Positions 11,051-24,304 are shown, numbered from the stretch's first letter. The stretch is 64,000 nucleotides of DNA from Calliphora vicina (GCF_958450345.1 NC_088780.1:159880726-159944725); one strand, 5' to 3'. Notes: generated by a model from the letters alone, not told the origin. Made by a program: numbers and translations.

Positions 11051-11779
11051 AGGTATGGTCCTTCGAACCACCTTAAAACTATGTTGCTTAATTCCGAACA
11101 AAATTAAAATCGCTACAATTTTTTTAATCTATGAAAGTTTGTTTATAACAAAACTAAATTCAATTATATAAACAGTTGTGATTTTTTACTAATCGACAAA
11201 ATCTAACAAATACTGGGAAATTTGCAATATTCCAAAACTCATTCTTAATTAAAAAATGGCCTTATAAAATCCAAATTTTAGAGGAAACAGATTTATTGTG
11301 ACATCCAAACTGTTCTAATCGAATTATTCGTTTGTAAACTTCGATTTAAGCGGTTATCTATCATTTAGTTGGTAGTTAACACCAAGATCAGTTGATTGGC
11401 AATCAATTTAGTCGTTCCTTATGCATATTGTTACGTTTTTATCTTTTAAAAAACGGTGGTTTATTTCCTCATTATTTTGAATGCATATAAAAGCAGTTTA
11501 GTAGTTTAAAATTGTAACAATTTTTTATTTATTTAAATTTATACAACAATTTAAATAGTCACTCTTTTTTAATATACACACTTACCTATATTAAATACTT
11601 GAAAATACAGTGGTAATACAGGCTAACAGCGCAATTTTCTGTTACTATGTATAAACACAGTACCATCTTCTAGTAGCTTCATGAATTATCTCTCTAGCGA
11701 ACAAAACTAGAATGTTCTATTTCTAGAGCTTATAGCTCTAGCTTAAAAAAGTTAATGTTTTTATACTTATATACCCATA
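11051..11779. other. Intron DNA with a small perfect hairpin
   Basis: Contains the motif at 11059-11071 and, at 11723-11741, CTAGAGCT-TAT-AGCTCTAG, an 8-bp perfect stem. Nothing else was recognised. Confidence 0.4.
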
Positions 11780-12491
11780 CCCATACACAACACAATCATT
11801 ATAAAGCAATGAAGTGATTGTGCAATTAAGCTTGAAGCACACATTACTCCAGCATGCAAAATAAATTTTTTACCAAAAATTGTGTGGAAAAGTTTGTAAT
11901 GAATAATGATAAACAAAAACGAAAAATGATCAAAAAAAAACGTGTTAGCATGAAGAAATGGTTAGAAAACAAAGGAGAACTAGGACACACTAAACTTCTA
12001 AAAGAAGATGGTACATTTTTCTTCTCTGGAACATTCCTGATCTTCCAAAAATGGAGTTTATCGTAATACCACAACGAAGACTCCAAAACATCATCTGTTC
12101 CTGCAGTATTCGAAAAACGTTGATTTTTTTTACCATTCTTGCTCTTGGCCCACATCTTTCAATTGTTCTACCATTTTATTGTAGCATTGGTTTTTTAATT
12201 CATAGGCAAGGCATTTTTTTTATAAACTTCGAAAAATTCTCCCCAAAATATTTTTTTCTTTGGCATTCATATTTATTTTTTTTTTATTTTTTGATATTTA
12301 TGTCTTGACGATTTAAATTTTATGATCTAATTTTACAACACACGATTCAATAATGCTGGTTCAATCAAAAAAATATCAAACTATTTTTGATAAAGCACCA
12401 GCAGGTGGTACAATCACACCACAAGCTCATACACGATCAATCAGCTGGCACAATCACTTGATTGAACAATCATGATGGTGTTGTGTATGGG
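11780..12491. mobile_element. 0.7-kb TIR element, PIF/Harbinger-like
   Basis: The left end CCCATACACAACAC and the right end GTGTTGTGTATGGG are inverted repeats. Similarity extends about 44 bp inward to GTGATTGTGC (11780-11823 against 12448-12491). Inside are coding remnants: on the - strand a MADF-like stretch, and on the + strand a basic stretch with KKWLENKGELGHTKLLKE, which recalls the region before the Harbinger nuclease. PIF/Harbinger elements carry a transposase together with a Myb/MADF-like DNA-binding gene, so the pairing fits. A 3-bp target duplication was not confirmed. The assignment is an inference. Confidence 0.55.
11844..12155 (-). pseudogene. MADF-like domain remnant inside the TIR element
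   Basis: A 103-codon frame whose first part reads AGTDDVLESSLWYYDKLHF. The pattern (a Gly/Asp run, then W, aromatic, D, L, then hydrophobic residues) resembles the C-terminal half of MADF DNA-binding domains in insect proteins and transposon accessory genes. The rest is a hydrophobic, low-complexity continuation without family character. There is no upstream half of the domain, so it is truncated. Confidence 0.4.
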
Positions 12492-14383
12492 CCCTATTAC
12501 AAACAATGTTATTAATTGCGTGTTATAAACATTGTTGAAAAGCAGAAGTTTCGAGTTCTGGAAATGTTTATAAGATTAAATTTAAATTTTTAATGCTACT
12601 TTGTAACAATATCATATACATATGTGCGAAAATTTGGTATTGAAAAACAACCAAATAGGTTTATAAAGGGTGGAGATACTATCAAAAGGCCACGACTACT
12701 TCAAATTGATCAATATTTTTGGATATATCTCGGTTACAGTACTTAACATATATTTTACAGATCTTTCCAAGCAATTTCCTTTATGGATACACATCCTAAT
12801 TTACTTACATTTTTAACAATATTTTGAAAATTCCTAGAAATGGTGTTTTTCTAGCAACAGGATACACCACAGACCCGCATATAATTGCATATAATTATTT
12901 TCCATTTTTTATAATAATAAAAAAAGAGGGGAATATTTGCTATAACCACTGACTGCCACCTCGGCCAGTTAAGTCCACATATGCCAGCCAGCCAGCCAGT
13001 CAGTCACTTAGTTACTCATTGAGTTGGTTTATTTATTTTTTGTATTCATTTGTTGTATTACACTTTATCCTTTTAATGTATTTATATACACCTTTTTGTA
13101 TCGATTAGTGTTAATGTATTATTGCATATTTTATAAACAATTTTGTTTATTTCATTTCATTGGAATACAACAGAATTTTGTTAGTTTATATATTGAAAAA
13201 AAAAATCCGGGTTAAAAAAATAACAATTTCATTGCATTTTCAACGTTCATTAGAGCAACGATTATACATACTACTGAAAATATTGAATACAGACAAACAT
13301 ACTAACACATTTTTATAGAAAAAAAAGGTCTTGTTGGGGGTATATTAAATAATTGAACAAGTACTTTATGTGCAGTTAAAAGCTGTTAAAGTCTGTCTGT
13401 TTGTCTTGCTCCACCCACTCAAAAAATAAATTGGTCAATTTATGTGTCTTTATCGACACCATTGGCATTAGTAGTTGTTGTTGGAAAAAAGGGTCTAAGG
13501 AAAATTGTGTTGTTAGAAAAAAAAAATATATTTTTTTTAGTTTTTTTTTTTATCAATTGTTGTAACATTAACTTGGCTTTATTTGTCTCACCCCCTCTAC
13601 TTTTTATAACTTGTAGAGTTTAGTTTTGTTGCTGGGGTTGTGTTCAATTTAAACAATTTATAAAATGAGTTTATTTCCTGGGGATTTGTTTTATTATTAC
13701 ATTTTTATTATTATTAGTTTTATTATTTTCAGTTTTAGTTTTTTTTTTAGTGTGACTTAATGGTGTGAGAATAAATGTTATTTTCTATAATTTATTCTAT
13801 ATGGTTATTATTTATTTTATGTTGTTGTTTTATTTAAGCGTCTAAAAGGATTAAATGATTTTTGCACATTAAACTATTTTGTTTATTATTTCTATAAATA
13901 CTGTTTTTTTTCGGACATTTTTTATTTTTGTAGCTAAATATTATTTATTTTAATATTTAGAGTTTTAATGCAAAAATCTAATTAAAAATTATATAGAAAT
14001 CATGTTTATAGAATTATATGGCTAAATTAATGTTGGATTTAATTAAGAATATTAGTGGCATATAAGCTTTAGAAGTAATAAAATTAATGAAAAGTTTCAA
14101 GTTCTTGCCTTTTGAAAACAATCTCAAAAGTACCAAAAGGAAGGACCATTTAGTTAACTTGATTTTAACCTCTCTTTTCTACTGCTTTAAATTTTTCAAA
14201 AATAAACTATGGTTTCTACTGTTTTTGGAATCACGTTTAAAAGATCCATCACAATATTTGTTTTATTGTAGTATTTAGGTAGACACATTTACACGCGTTT
14301 TTTCAATATTTCGCGGAATGGTTGGAAGGACCATAATCATCAGATTTTTAAAGCAATTTTTAAAAGTTGGGCTAAGTTGATGG
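12492..14383. other. Intron DNA, T-rich
   Basis: Includes a short CCAG/CAGT tetranucleotide run near 12983-13007 and long T-rich stretches. A one-mismatch TTCGAA-type motif is at 14320-14332. No gene was seen. Confidence 0.4.
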
Positions 14384-14577
14384 AATGTTACGGTTTTATG
14401 TCTGGCTGCATATTCTGGGCCATATTTCAGCAGCGCACAGTAGATAGGACCCTTTTGCTATACTAAATAGAGATCATTGCCTTAGCGCCATGCATATTTG
14501 GCTTTGGCGTCGATTCGGCTGGTTGGCCGAGCTTCACATATGATATCTTATGCTTCTGGTTATTGTAATGGATCCAG
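14384..14577 (-). mobile_element. mariner fragment (copy 3)
   Basis: A - strand fragment related to copies 1 and 2. It reads HYNNQKHK, matching the stretch after the first catalytic Asp, then QPAESTPKPNMHGAK, then decayed sequence corresponding to the WW..KG..YYELLK block. Only the middle of the transposase is present. Confidence 0.8.
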
Positions 14578-17057
14578 CATTTAAGTTATACACCCAATAT
14601 TATAATTATTTTACTTAAAATTTATAATTTGTGCTGGGTTCGAAGGACCATTAATTTTGTAGCTTAAAGGATGTAATTATAAATTTTTCTAAGATACTTT
14701 AAACAAAATTTCGAAGATTAATGTAATTAGTTTACATTTTTATTAAAAGAATGCATATTTTATATTGGTTCGAAGGACCAAAAACAAAATTTATTAATTT
14801 TGTTTCTTCTTAGTTATTTTTATTTATTGATGAGACAAAATTTAAACAATAATAATGTGTAGTAGAGAAAATTGATTTTAAAAAGCACCTAAAAATAAAA
14901 TCTATAGTTTTCTATGATTCGAAGGACCAAAACTGAAAGGTTTTTTTGAAAACACCTTAAAATAAAAAGAAAATATCAAAGGTCACTATTTTTTAACTCA
15001 AATATCGTGTTTTTTATGGTTTGATAGTTGTATAAATTTAGTAATTAGAAAGTATTACAAATGTTACCAACAATTTGGTATAGGACTACTATTGTTCAAC
15101 TGTTTGTTTTTGAAAAAAACTTCTATAAATATGTAAAATCTAATTTTGTATGTAAGAATAGTTTCCATTTACCATATATATTTTTTTTTGAAACCTTCAA
15201 CACACACCTGCATATTACTTACGTATGCTGATTGAAATTCTCCAAAAAGAATTTATAACAAATATTTTTTCAACGTAAAATTCTATTGTTTTTTTAGCTA
15301 CAAAAATCGGTTATGTTTTTTTTTTAGATGAAATAAAAATAAACAAATAGCAGCAATAGCTACATGAAGGGAAAAAACAACTACTAAATATTTATGTTAT
15401 TGGTTTTTAATCCTTTTGCTAAATGTAGTAAACCTGAACTAACAACAACGCAAAAAATATTGTTAGTTTAGGTTTAATTGAATATTTTATTATTTTCTTT
15501 AACAATATTTTGAAAAATATAAATTCATAACATTTAGCACATAGTTTAGTTAGAGAGAAAACATTTAAATTAAATTTAAAACATACTTTTTTTGATGTTT
15601 GTATTTATGCGAAAGTACGAGTAGTAAGTTAAAGCCTGTTAATCCTTAAGATTTGTTTTACATTTATTTTGTGTTGTTGCATAAAACAAACAACTGCAGC
15701 AATAATAAAACTAAACTATATAAAAGAAAAAAAAACAAATATAATAATAAAAAATAATTGCAAAAAACTATAAAAAAGTGAAAAACGTACAAAAAAACAC
15801 CCCAGCATTAAGCAACAGCCCAAGCAACAAAGAGTTTGAGTGTTGAGTTTCTACTAAAACTTTGTTGCTGTTGTTGTTTTGTTTTTTGTAGCTGTCTTAT
15901 AAAAGTAATTTAAATTTTCTGCATCTCTAGCATTGCTCTAATATTATAACTTCCTTAGTTAGCTTGGCCAACATTTGCAATAACAACAACCAAAAAAAAG
16001 TCCTTCACACTGTAACGGCTACTCACACAAACAAACGAATACTCTTTCTGTGTTCAGGCAGTGCAATAAAAAACAATCTACAAGTTAAATTTAGTTTTAT
16101 CCTTTATAGCTTTTCTTATATAATTTTATAACTTTTTAATTCGTTATTATTATTATTTTTTCTGTTTTCAATTCACTTTAGCCAAGGAAACTACTTTCCA
16201 TGGTGACAATGTTTTTATTTCCGTTTCCTGGCTAAGTTTTGTGCCAGCAAAAAATTTTTTGTTATTCTGCAGATTTTTACTCGTTTCCATAATATTGATT
16301 TTGGCCTGCAACGGGAAAAAAAAAAATTGAAACACGTGATTTCTTTGACAGTCATTGTTACACAGATTTGAGGGTTTTTGTTATATTTCAAAAAAATTTA
16401 ATAATAAGGACTTTCTTAGTCTAGCTGTCTGTCTGTATGTCACTTTTTCCATAATCATAATCTCTTTATCAATATTTCTATGTCGTGATATTACCCCTTT
16501 TTTTGTTATTATTTTTTTCCCAATCAATTCTCATTTTTATCTGTATGTTTTACTAATAATAAACATAAAATATATAACCGCCCCCCCTTCCCTTATTTTG
16601 TTTGTTTTTTTTTTATTATTGCTAGTATGTATTTTTCATATTTCGGCATATGTCCCTTGGGTTATATTATCTAATCGCTGGAATTGTATTATTTTGCCCG
16701 TTGAAATAGAAATTTATGTTATTGATTCTTTCCAAGTCTACTGCTATTCAAGTGAGTGAGGAAGGAGTTTGGGGTGTTTGAAACTGTCATTTTTGTCTGT
16801 ATATTTTTTTTTGATTACATTTTAACGATAAACATATAAAAATATTTCTAATACAATTGTTGCTTAATGAATCCACTTAGTTGTAAAGCGATTTATTGTT
16901 ATATTTTGGTGGTAGGTTCCTTTTATGGCAAGTATTTGAACATGCAACAAGTTTTTGGATTAAATTAAATGTTTTGTACATGATATGGGAATATTTAGTA
17001 AAAATGTTATTGATTTGAACAAAATCATGAAAGTCTGTCCCAAATTTGTATAAAATA
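14578..17057. other. Intron DNA
   Basis: Contains three motif copies (14637, 14767, 14916). The rest is AT-rich without a recognised gene or element. Confidence 0.4.
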
Positions 17058-17346
17058 CTAGTTGATAGCATTTACTAATGTTAGTTCTTCACCTGCCTGT
17101 TCTTATTTATTTGCAAATAAAATATCTAAATTTGTACTGCATACTTTAGGGAGCTTTTTTATTACAGTTGGCTGGACTCAAAAAAAAAAAAATCCGAGAT
17201 TTACCCTGAATTTTTGAATTTTTTTTCTTTACAAACCATCTCCTGAACATTTTGAATCGAATAAAAAAAAAATCAGCCAAATCGCTCCAGCCGTTCTCAC
17301 GTGATGCCATTACATACATGGACCATTTCATTTTTATATATATAGA
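17058..17346 (-). mobile_element. Non-autonomous Helitron relic, hairpin lost
   Basis: Read on the - strand it begins TCTATATATATAAAAATG, matching the copy at 58708-59030. It continues through GGTCCATGTATGTAATGGCA and a GCTCCCTAAAGTATGC block, and ends in CTAG at 17058-17061. It sits between A and T, the Helitron target. The CCGGGC...GCCGGG hairpin of the other copy is absent, so the 3' terminator is damaged. No Rep/helicase sequence is present. Confidence 0.8.
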
Positions 17347-19747
17347 TAGAAGATAGATAGATGTAGGAATATAGTTTTTTCAGAAATTAACTTTTTCAAC
17401 CCAAATCAGTTAGAAATTAACACAAAGTCTACAATTTATATTAATTATTGGGTTTGAAGGACCATTACTTTCTAAAACATGGTTCGAAGGACCATTAAAC
17501 GTTATAACCACAATTTTTCTATATTGAATCAATTACTCTGCCATCACCGTTAAGCACCAAAATGGGGCACAGGGTCATACATGTCAGTAGTTTTTCAGTT
17601 TCAGCCTGATATTTTCCAACAAGTTTAAATTTCTCACAATAATTTTGGCTCTTGATCCATTTAGCATTTTAAAATGCAATTATATTTAAGTTGTCTATTT
17701 TTTTTTTTAAAAAATATAACGAACATTTTTGCAATTCAAAAGTACTTGTGCCAGAATTTCATGCATTCTTAAAGCGACAATTTTATTTTAATTTGAATGT
17801 GTTTGAATTATCATTTCATATTAAAAAAGTAATTCCAACGACCATCAAACTAAAGCAATTAATACTTGGGTTCTGTAGTTAACTTTTGAATGTGGATGGG
17901 TAATTTCTATGAGAACATGGTTCGAAGGACCATTCATTTTATTTTGTGTTATAGATTAAACTCAGGTTTTGGGACAATTAAATATATTTAAAGATGTAAA
18001 TTTTAACTTGAATGTATTTTGAGGATGAACTTCAAAATGTTCATCTATAGAAATGGTTCGAAGGACCAAATAATTAAGCCTTTATTTAACTTAATTTTTC
18101 TATTTCAGAAATGAACCCAAAACTGTTATGCTTAATGCACCATAACTAGTTTAAAATATGTTCTTATATTTTACTACCTTAATTTTTCAAATAACTTTTG
18201 AATACCCCTAATAATCTCAACATTTTAATAAACTCTTATAGGAAATCTTTATTTATGTTATTTATTTGCTTGTTTCTTCAACAAATCATGGCGTAAAAGT
18301 CATTGAGAAATGTTTTCTCATAAATCAAAAGTTTTCGTTGCGTAAAGACATGTCATTAAATTTATTAAAAACTTTTTCCATACAATTCTTTCCATTCCTT
18401 ACGTCAATTTGTTTCGTCCTTTTTTTATTTCATTTTTTTTTCGAAAGCAGCAAAGCAAATATTTCTCAGCTAAACGGATTTCAATCAACAACAAGTTTAA
18501 GTTTGTTTTTCAATAATTTATTTTTCCCCATCTTGTTTATTTGATTTGATGATTTGATATCATGACTTTAAGTGATTTATTTTGAACTAAAAAAATATGA
18601 TAAATAATGTAAAATAAGAAAAAGTCAACACCTTCCAACCTTTTTCTTGCGACTTCTTAAAATACTTATGACATTTGCACTATAAATTTATTGAAAAAAA
18701 ATCGTTTTTTCCGACAATTTTAGTTCCTTTTAAAAGAAAGTTTATAGAATTGGTGTGGATATTGCCTTCAAAAACATTTACAAGTCAGTCACATTGTAAT
18801 TAACACATGTATGCCACACAGTGACAGCTCTGTTGGGGGAAAACGGAACAGCACGCGCCCATTTAAAAAGTACACACTCACACTTATATGTGTAAGGAAT
18901 TTTTAGTTTTTTTGGTTTCTTTTTCCAGTTACCAACATCGTTAAAATGTCTCTGGGTAAAGCGATACTAATGATGTCTTTGTGTTAGAGGGTGCGTTTTT
19001 GTATTTTATGCTGGTTTAACTAACGTTTATACAGTTGTACCTTGTTCTAAATATACTGCTGCTGCTGCTGTGTATGTTTCAGTTGTTGTTCGTTGTAAAT
19101 GAACTGAATTTCCCGCTGGGCTTACACTTACACACTTAAGTTTTTGCAAAACTGTGATGCTGCTAGTTAATATTTACTTAGATATCAAATGAATATGAAT
19201 AAGTAGTTCTGCCTGTTCTCACCCCTAATGTCTTCCACACTTTACACAAATCTTGTTATTGGGGTGTTGTTTCTTATTTTCTACTTCATTCCTCATTATT
19301 CATAGTTTTTCAGTAAATAAAAAAAAAACAAAAATGTAAACTTTTGCTTAAGAACTCAGAAAACAGTTTCTGTAAGTTGTATTTAGTATTTCTAGTTCCA
19401 TGATATAATCTTCAAAGTATTAACTCACTTTCGTTTTAAGTAAATGTTCTTGCTATAAGGGCCGTAGAAGAGGGGATATTGAAAAGTTTGTTAAACAATT
19501 TCAGATGTGTTGCATATGTTTCGGTTCGAAGGACCACAACTTTTATAAAATTTTCTAAATTCAAGCAAATATTTCCAGTTACTTCTTTCGATATAATTTA
19601 AAAATCAGATGGTTCGAAGGACCATGAACAACACCACCAAATGTGGTCAATGTTAGTATATATAATTTTGTTGAGTTTGACCTAATCCGAAATAAACCGA
19701 AATGTTGCAAATGTAGGTACGTGCCCTGTGCGCTAACTTTACATTGT
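17347..19747. other. Intron DNA with motif cluster
   Basis: Contains seven motif copies (17451, 17481, 17919, 18055, 19523 and 19611, with one of them diverged, plus none in 18.1-19.5 kb). A CTG run lies near 19.06 kb. No gene was seen. Confidence 0.4.
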
Positions 19748-20460
19748 GGTCTGCTCATGTTTTGAGGTTAAGAACGAATACTCTGTTCTGAAGTGAAGCG
19801 TATCCCAAAGAGAGCGTTCTCCATCGATCGAAACAAATAGTAGTCGGACAGGACAAGGTCTGGACTATAAGGCGGTGAGGAAAAACTTCGCAACATGTGG
19901 CCTAGCATTGTTATGATGTAATATTACGGTTTCATGTCCAATGCTCGCTTCAAACGAATCAGTTGCGTTCGGTATAGGTTCCCTGTGATGGTCTGGCCAG
20001 ATTTCAGCAGCTTATAATAGAAAGTTCCCTTTGGGTCCTCCAAATACAGAGCATTACCTTAGCGCCATGAATATTTCTTTTATAGCGTTCAAGCTGAATT
20101 CGTATTGTACTCAATTTCCCTGCTTTTGGATGAATCCTGTTGCCTGCAAACGTTTTCAAATTGAGTAGCTGTCAATGATTTTGCAAAGCTTTTTTTTGAC
20201 TTCGACAACAATCCTCATGGAGTAATGCCTCTAAGTCGTAGTTTCAAACTTTTTTGGGTGGCCTGGGCGATCTTTGTCTTCCGTGTCAAAATCATCACCT
20301 CTGAACCGAACAAACCATCTCTCGCACGTTGAAACCTATGGAATTCATTCACCATAAACTTTTGTGAGCAATATGTGGGCTTCAGCGCTACTTTTTTTCA
20401 AATTAAAGAAGTAAAGCAAAACTTCCCGCTTATGACGCTTTGTTGGCACAAAATTCCACA
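19748..20460 (-). mobile_element. mariner transposase relic (copy 2)
   Basis: A - strand relic from the N-terminal region (KKSSAEAH, CERWFVRFRGDDFDTEDK, RPGHPKKFE) to near the C-terminus. The stretch carrying the first catalytic Asp (the DEKW region) is deleted. The HDNARPH box reads HNNARPHV, with Asp changed to Asn. Frameshifts and stops occur throughout. It is clearly inactive and belongs to the same subfamily as copy 1. Confidence 0.9.
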
Positions 20461-20611
20461 TTATTTTTTTGATGAAGACTATTTTCATTTAATCACTTGT
20501 TATTATAAGGGGATTCATAGGGCTTCTTGAACACCTTTCAAGAGCAGGCAGAGTGGAATGAGTATCGGATATTTTAGAATGTGTAAGTATTTTGTTCTGG
20601 TTCGAAGGACC

Positions 20612-23600
20612 AATAATTAACAAAATTAACAATGAATTATCAATTGTCTCTCGTTTATCAAATCTATGATGAACTTAACTGTATGAGTAACTAACTGTTA
20701 CGTCTGTATGTCTGTCTGTCTTTCTGTTTGCCTACAAATGTGTGTGCTTTAGCTTATTTATTATCCACCTGTATCTGTAGTAATTTAAACTAACATCAGT
20801 CTTACTAATTTTTGGTTATACATAAATACAAACCTACATACCATAGATGTACATGGTATATCTATGACATTCTACTCACACTTTCATTAATACTTGTACA
20901 AATACACATATATATGTCATAGTTCTGTATGTAACTATGATTTCGTTAGGGTTTTCCTTAACACAACCTAATAATAAATAGCAACACACTCACACAAAAA
21001 AAAAACCATATAGTATTTTTACATACAGCCTAGAGTCATACATGATACTTTAAACAACTTACAGACACACATGCATTTACATATAAATATATGTATACTG
21101 TAGAAGTTGGCATGAGTGTGAGTCATGGCATATTTAACATTTCCCTATGCGTCACATTACTTTTTAGCTCCATACACTTTCCTCTGAACAAAAGTTTTTC
21201 AATCATACATTCATGCATATGTATGTGGATATGGCAAGTAGCAGCTCTCTTTCGTACTCTTGGTATCTATTCATCAACACCACTGCACTTGAGTTGAAAT
21301 TTGAGTACATGTGCATGTTGCTAGTCTGCCGCTCTTCCTCCACAGCAGCAGTTGATTTCATTAACAAAAAATTTTGAAAGCAGCAAAAAACAAAAATACA
21401 AAGTTTAACACACATTTATCCTTGCACACATCTGGTTTGATTGTGTATGTGTAAAGGCTTAAAAATTAATTTGTTAAAAATACACTTATACACTCTGTAT
21501 CTGCAGTTGTGAGAGTTTTACTGTTCTTCTACCTGGATAAAGTTTTTATTTAGAATATTTTTATTAACTAGTTTTTTTTTTGCATTTTTTTTGTAATTTC
21601 ATATATTAAAAGCATAAGTTTTGCTTTAACTTTATCAACGAGAGTGTAGTATGCGTGTTTGTGTTACATAGAAGAAGTCTATAAATACAAAATTAGTTTG
21701 GGGAGAATGTTTTAAAGGATTTTATCAAAATATCTGCAAAAAAAGAAAATGACAGTAATTACAGTGTCACAGAAATTATGTTTAAGATTTTTGTTGATTA
21801 ACTTTAATATGCTTTGTAATGAGGTAATTTTTGTTTGTTTTGTTAATTTTTGGAAAATTAAATAAGTAATGACGTTTTTTAGCTTGTCAGCCCTGGATCT
21901 GGGTCTGTAACTAAGCAGTAAACATTACTAACACAATGCAACACGAAAAAATACCATATACGGACACCACTACGTGATAAAAGACAAAAAAACCAAGTTT
22001 TAAAGTTTTTTGCGATTTTGATCTTGAAGATGAAATTTTTTTGATTTTATATGTTCACAATTTTTGTTCTTTATGACAAGGGCTACTACTTTGCCTCAGA
22101 GAGTAAATCAAAATTCCGAACTGTTTGCAAGATATGAGCCTGAGAAAATGATCACTTTTTTGCAAAAATTACACCGAGACCCCAAATCTGTGACTCAAAA
22201 AGTTATACACAGTGTAATTGTTGATTTGTTGTGTAAAAAAATAAATTTCTTCGGGGTTGCCTTACATTTTGGTCTCTACAATTTTTAATTTTGATCCGTT
22301 TTGGCTGAATTTCAATGACAAACATTTTGGAAAAAAATCGCTTTTGTCGGCAACGTGCTTAGGATGAGATTTTGTAGCATTAATATAAAACTGGTATATA
22401 AAAGAATTATTGCTTTTAACTCATCTGTAATCTGTCTGTATACTTCAATTGATTATAAACAATCTTCTAAATTTCCTTATGTCTTTAATTAAAAACCCTT
22501 GACACCTCTTTTTATTTAACTAAACAAATATTTATGTTTGTAAGTTTATCCGTGATTTCAACCTTACCCGCTGCTTTTTAAACTTAATTGAGTTTAAGTT
22601 CTTTACTGCTTTAAATTCCTTAAAAACATAAATTTTTAACGACTTTTTGTTATAACAATGAAAAAATCACTTATTTGCCCCTTCAAGTATGCACTAATTT
22701 TTTTTTAACACTTTATAAACACAATGTTTAACAATTTTAAGTGAATTTGATTATATTTTTTTTTTGCAATAAAAAAACTGTTTGAATAAAAATTTTGTGT
22801 AGTAACCAAAGAAATCTAAAGAAGACACAAATTATTTCCAGTAAATTGCCAAAGGTTTACTTTTGGCTTTGTTCTCATAAACCATAATTTTACTCACAGT
22901 TTTATTTTTATAATTTTGCTGTTTATGATGAATTTTAAAAAAAGTAATAAAATGACAATTCTTCTTTTTTTTAATAAATTTAAAAGAAAGAACAAATAGA
23001 ATATAAACTTATACATAGACGAAAAGGGTGCTTTTTGTTAGCAACTCTCGCTCGCCTAGAAGTATGCAAGACATCTACAGACATATTGTTTGTCAGTCAG
23101 GATGTGTGTGTGTGTAAGTTGTATAAGATGTATGTGCTAGATTTTCCGTTAAACTACTGCAATATATTGTGTCAACACTTTTTTATCAAGTAAATGCTGG
23201 CACACAGCTAAAATAAGAAAGAAAAAAAAATATAAATTCAAAATGATTTCTCTGGCTTTTATTTAACGTCTGTTGAATACTTACTTGTATATCCTAGGAG
23301 TTTTCCATGAATAATATTCAGATTTCCTTTTTTTATATTAAGATGTTTTTTTTTCTGCTTTAACAGCAGCTTCTAGCAGTCAAGCAGTCATTCTAAGGTG
23401 ATTGTGTTTTTCCTGCAATATTTTGCCATTTCATCATTTTAATATAGAAAATTTGTGTTGCCTTCGTGGTATGGTATATTTGTCTGTCTGCCTTTATTTT
23501 TTTGCTTCTAGTCTTATTTCTCTATACATTATATTTTTTTTTAGAATTTATTATTTGAATTATTTTATTTATATTTTTTTTCTTTGGTATACAGACGTAT

Positions 23601-24304
23601 TTTCGTTGTCATCATTTCGTTTACGTTTTCTTGCATTTTGTTTGTTGTTTCAATTATGCATGTTGGTTTATTTATTTATTTATTTTTTTTGTCAAATCTT
23701 TTGTTAAGCAGTCTTTTAAGTCTTAAATTCTAGGTTTTTGATTTTAGTTGAGAGTTTAATTGTATGTCTTTTTTTGTTGTTGTCAAAAATCAATTGTTTA
23801 TTTATAAATTGTATTCTATTCATTAGTTTTAAGTCTCTTTGGAGTTTTGCTTGTCCTTTGCCAGCTTAAAATATGAATTTTAGCCACAACTTTAATAATT
23901 ATAAGAGTTTTAGAAAGCATTTATTTAATAATGTGCAACATAACCCAGTAAACATTGAAATAAGTTGTCAGTAATCATTGCTCTAGCTGTCAAACCTTGT
24001 TGCTCGTACATTTTACTAAACGTGCAACAAACCAAAGTCTTGAACCAGTACTCCAGCTGGATTAGACTTTTTATACCCTTGTCCAAGAGTATGCCCTTGA
24101 AAGACTATATTTTTATTTGCGACACCATAAGGTATATACGTTCTGAATACTGTCCGAATGCCAACTTTCCGAAGCCCCCCAATAACTCACAAACATAATT
24201 GATACATCAATATATAGGTTAAAGTCCTGGAAATCAAGTAAATTGTAGTGTATTTTGTATTTTAAATGAACCAAATTCATCATTGTCATCCATTTTCTTA
24301 AGAT
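20612..24304. other. Intron DNA
   Basis: AT-rich with simple TCTG, TG and T-rich runs. A slightly more complex patch at 22.0-22.35 kb may be an old transposon relic, but it matches nothing I can name. Confidence 0.4.

Larger units (their letters stand above)
2509..11071 (+). repeat. Interspersed 13-bp motif GGTCCTTCGAACC, five forward copies
   Basis: Exact copies occur at 2509-2521, 5956-5968, 6697-6709, 10595-10607 and 11059-11071. Most extend to TGGTCCTTCGAACCA. Flanking sequence is not shared, so this is a short word repeated on its own and not the end of a longer element. The TTCGAA core is palindromic and the outer TGGT...ACCA is a dyad. A degenerate relative is at about 6822-6834. The copies fall in introns or upstream DNA and avoid the coding exon. 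Confidence 0.85.
14320..20611 (-). repeat. Interspersed 13-bp motif, reverse-orientation copies
   Basis: GGTTCGAAGGACC, the complement of the motif left of 11.1 kb, occurs exactly at 14637, 14767, 17481, 17919, 18055, 19523, 19611 and 20599 (start positions, 13 bp each). One-mismatch copies are at 14320 (GGTTGGAAGGACC), 14916 (GATTCGAAGGACC) and 17451 (GGTTTGAAGGACC). Three copies carry the longer ATGGTTCGAAGGACCAT. Flanks are otherwise unrelated. No copies were seen right of 20.6 kb. Confidence 0.85.

Noticed and set aside
17146..17331. Short antisense peptide frame, also seen at 58629-58880
   Set aside because: Both are readings through the non-coding Helitron copies, not genes.
22064..22288. 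A 74-codon frame with mixed composition
   Set aside because: It looks slightly more protein-like than its neighbours but has no recognisable motif, splice context or repeat ends.
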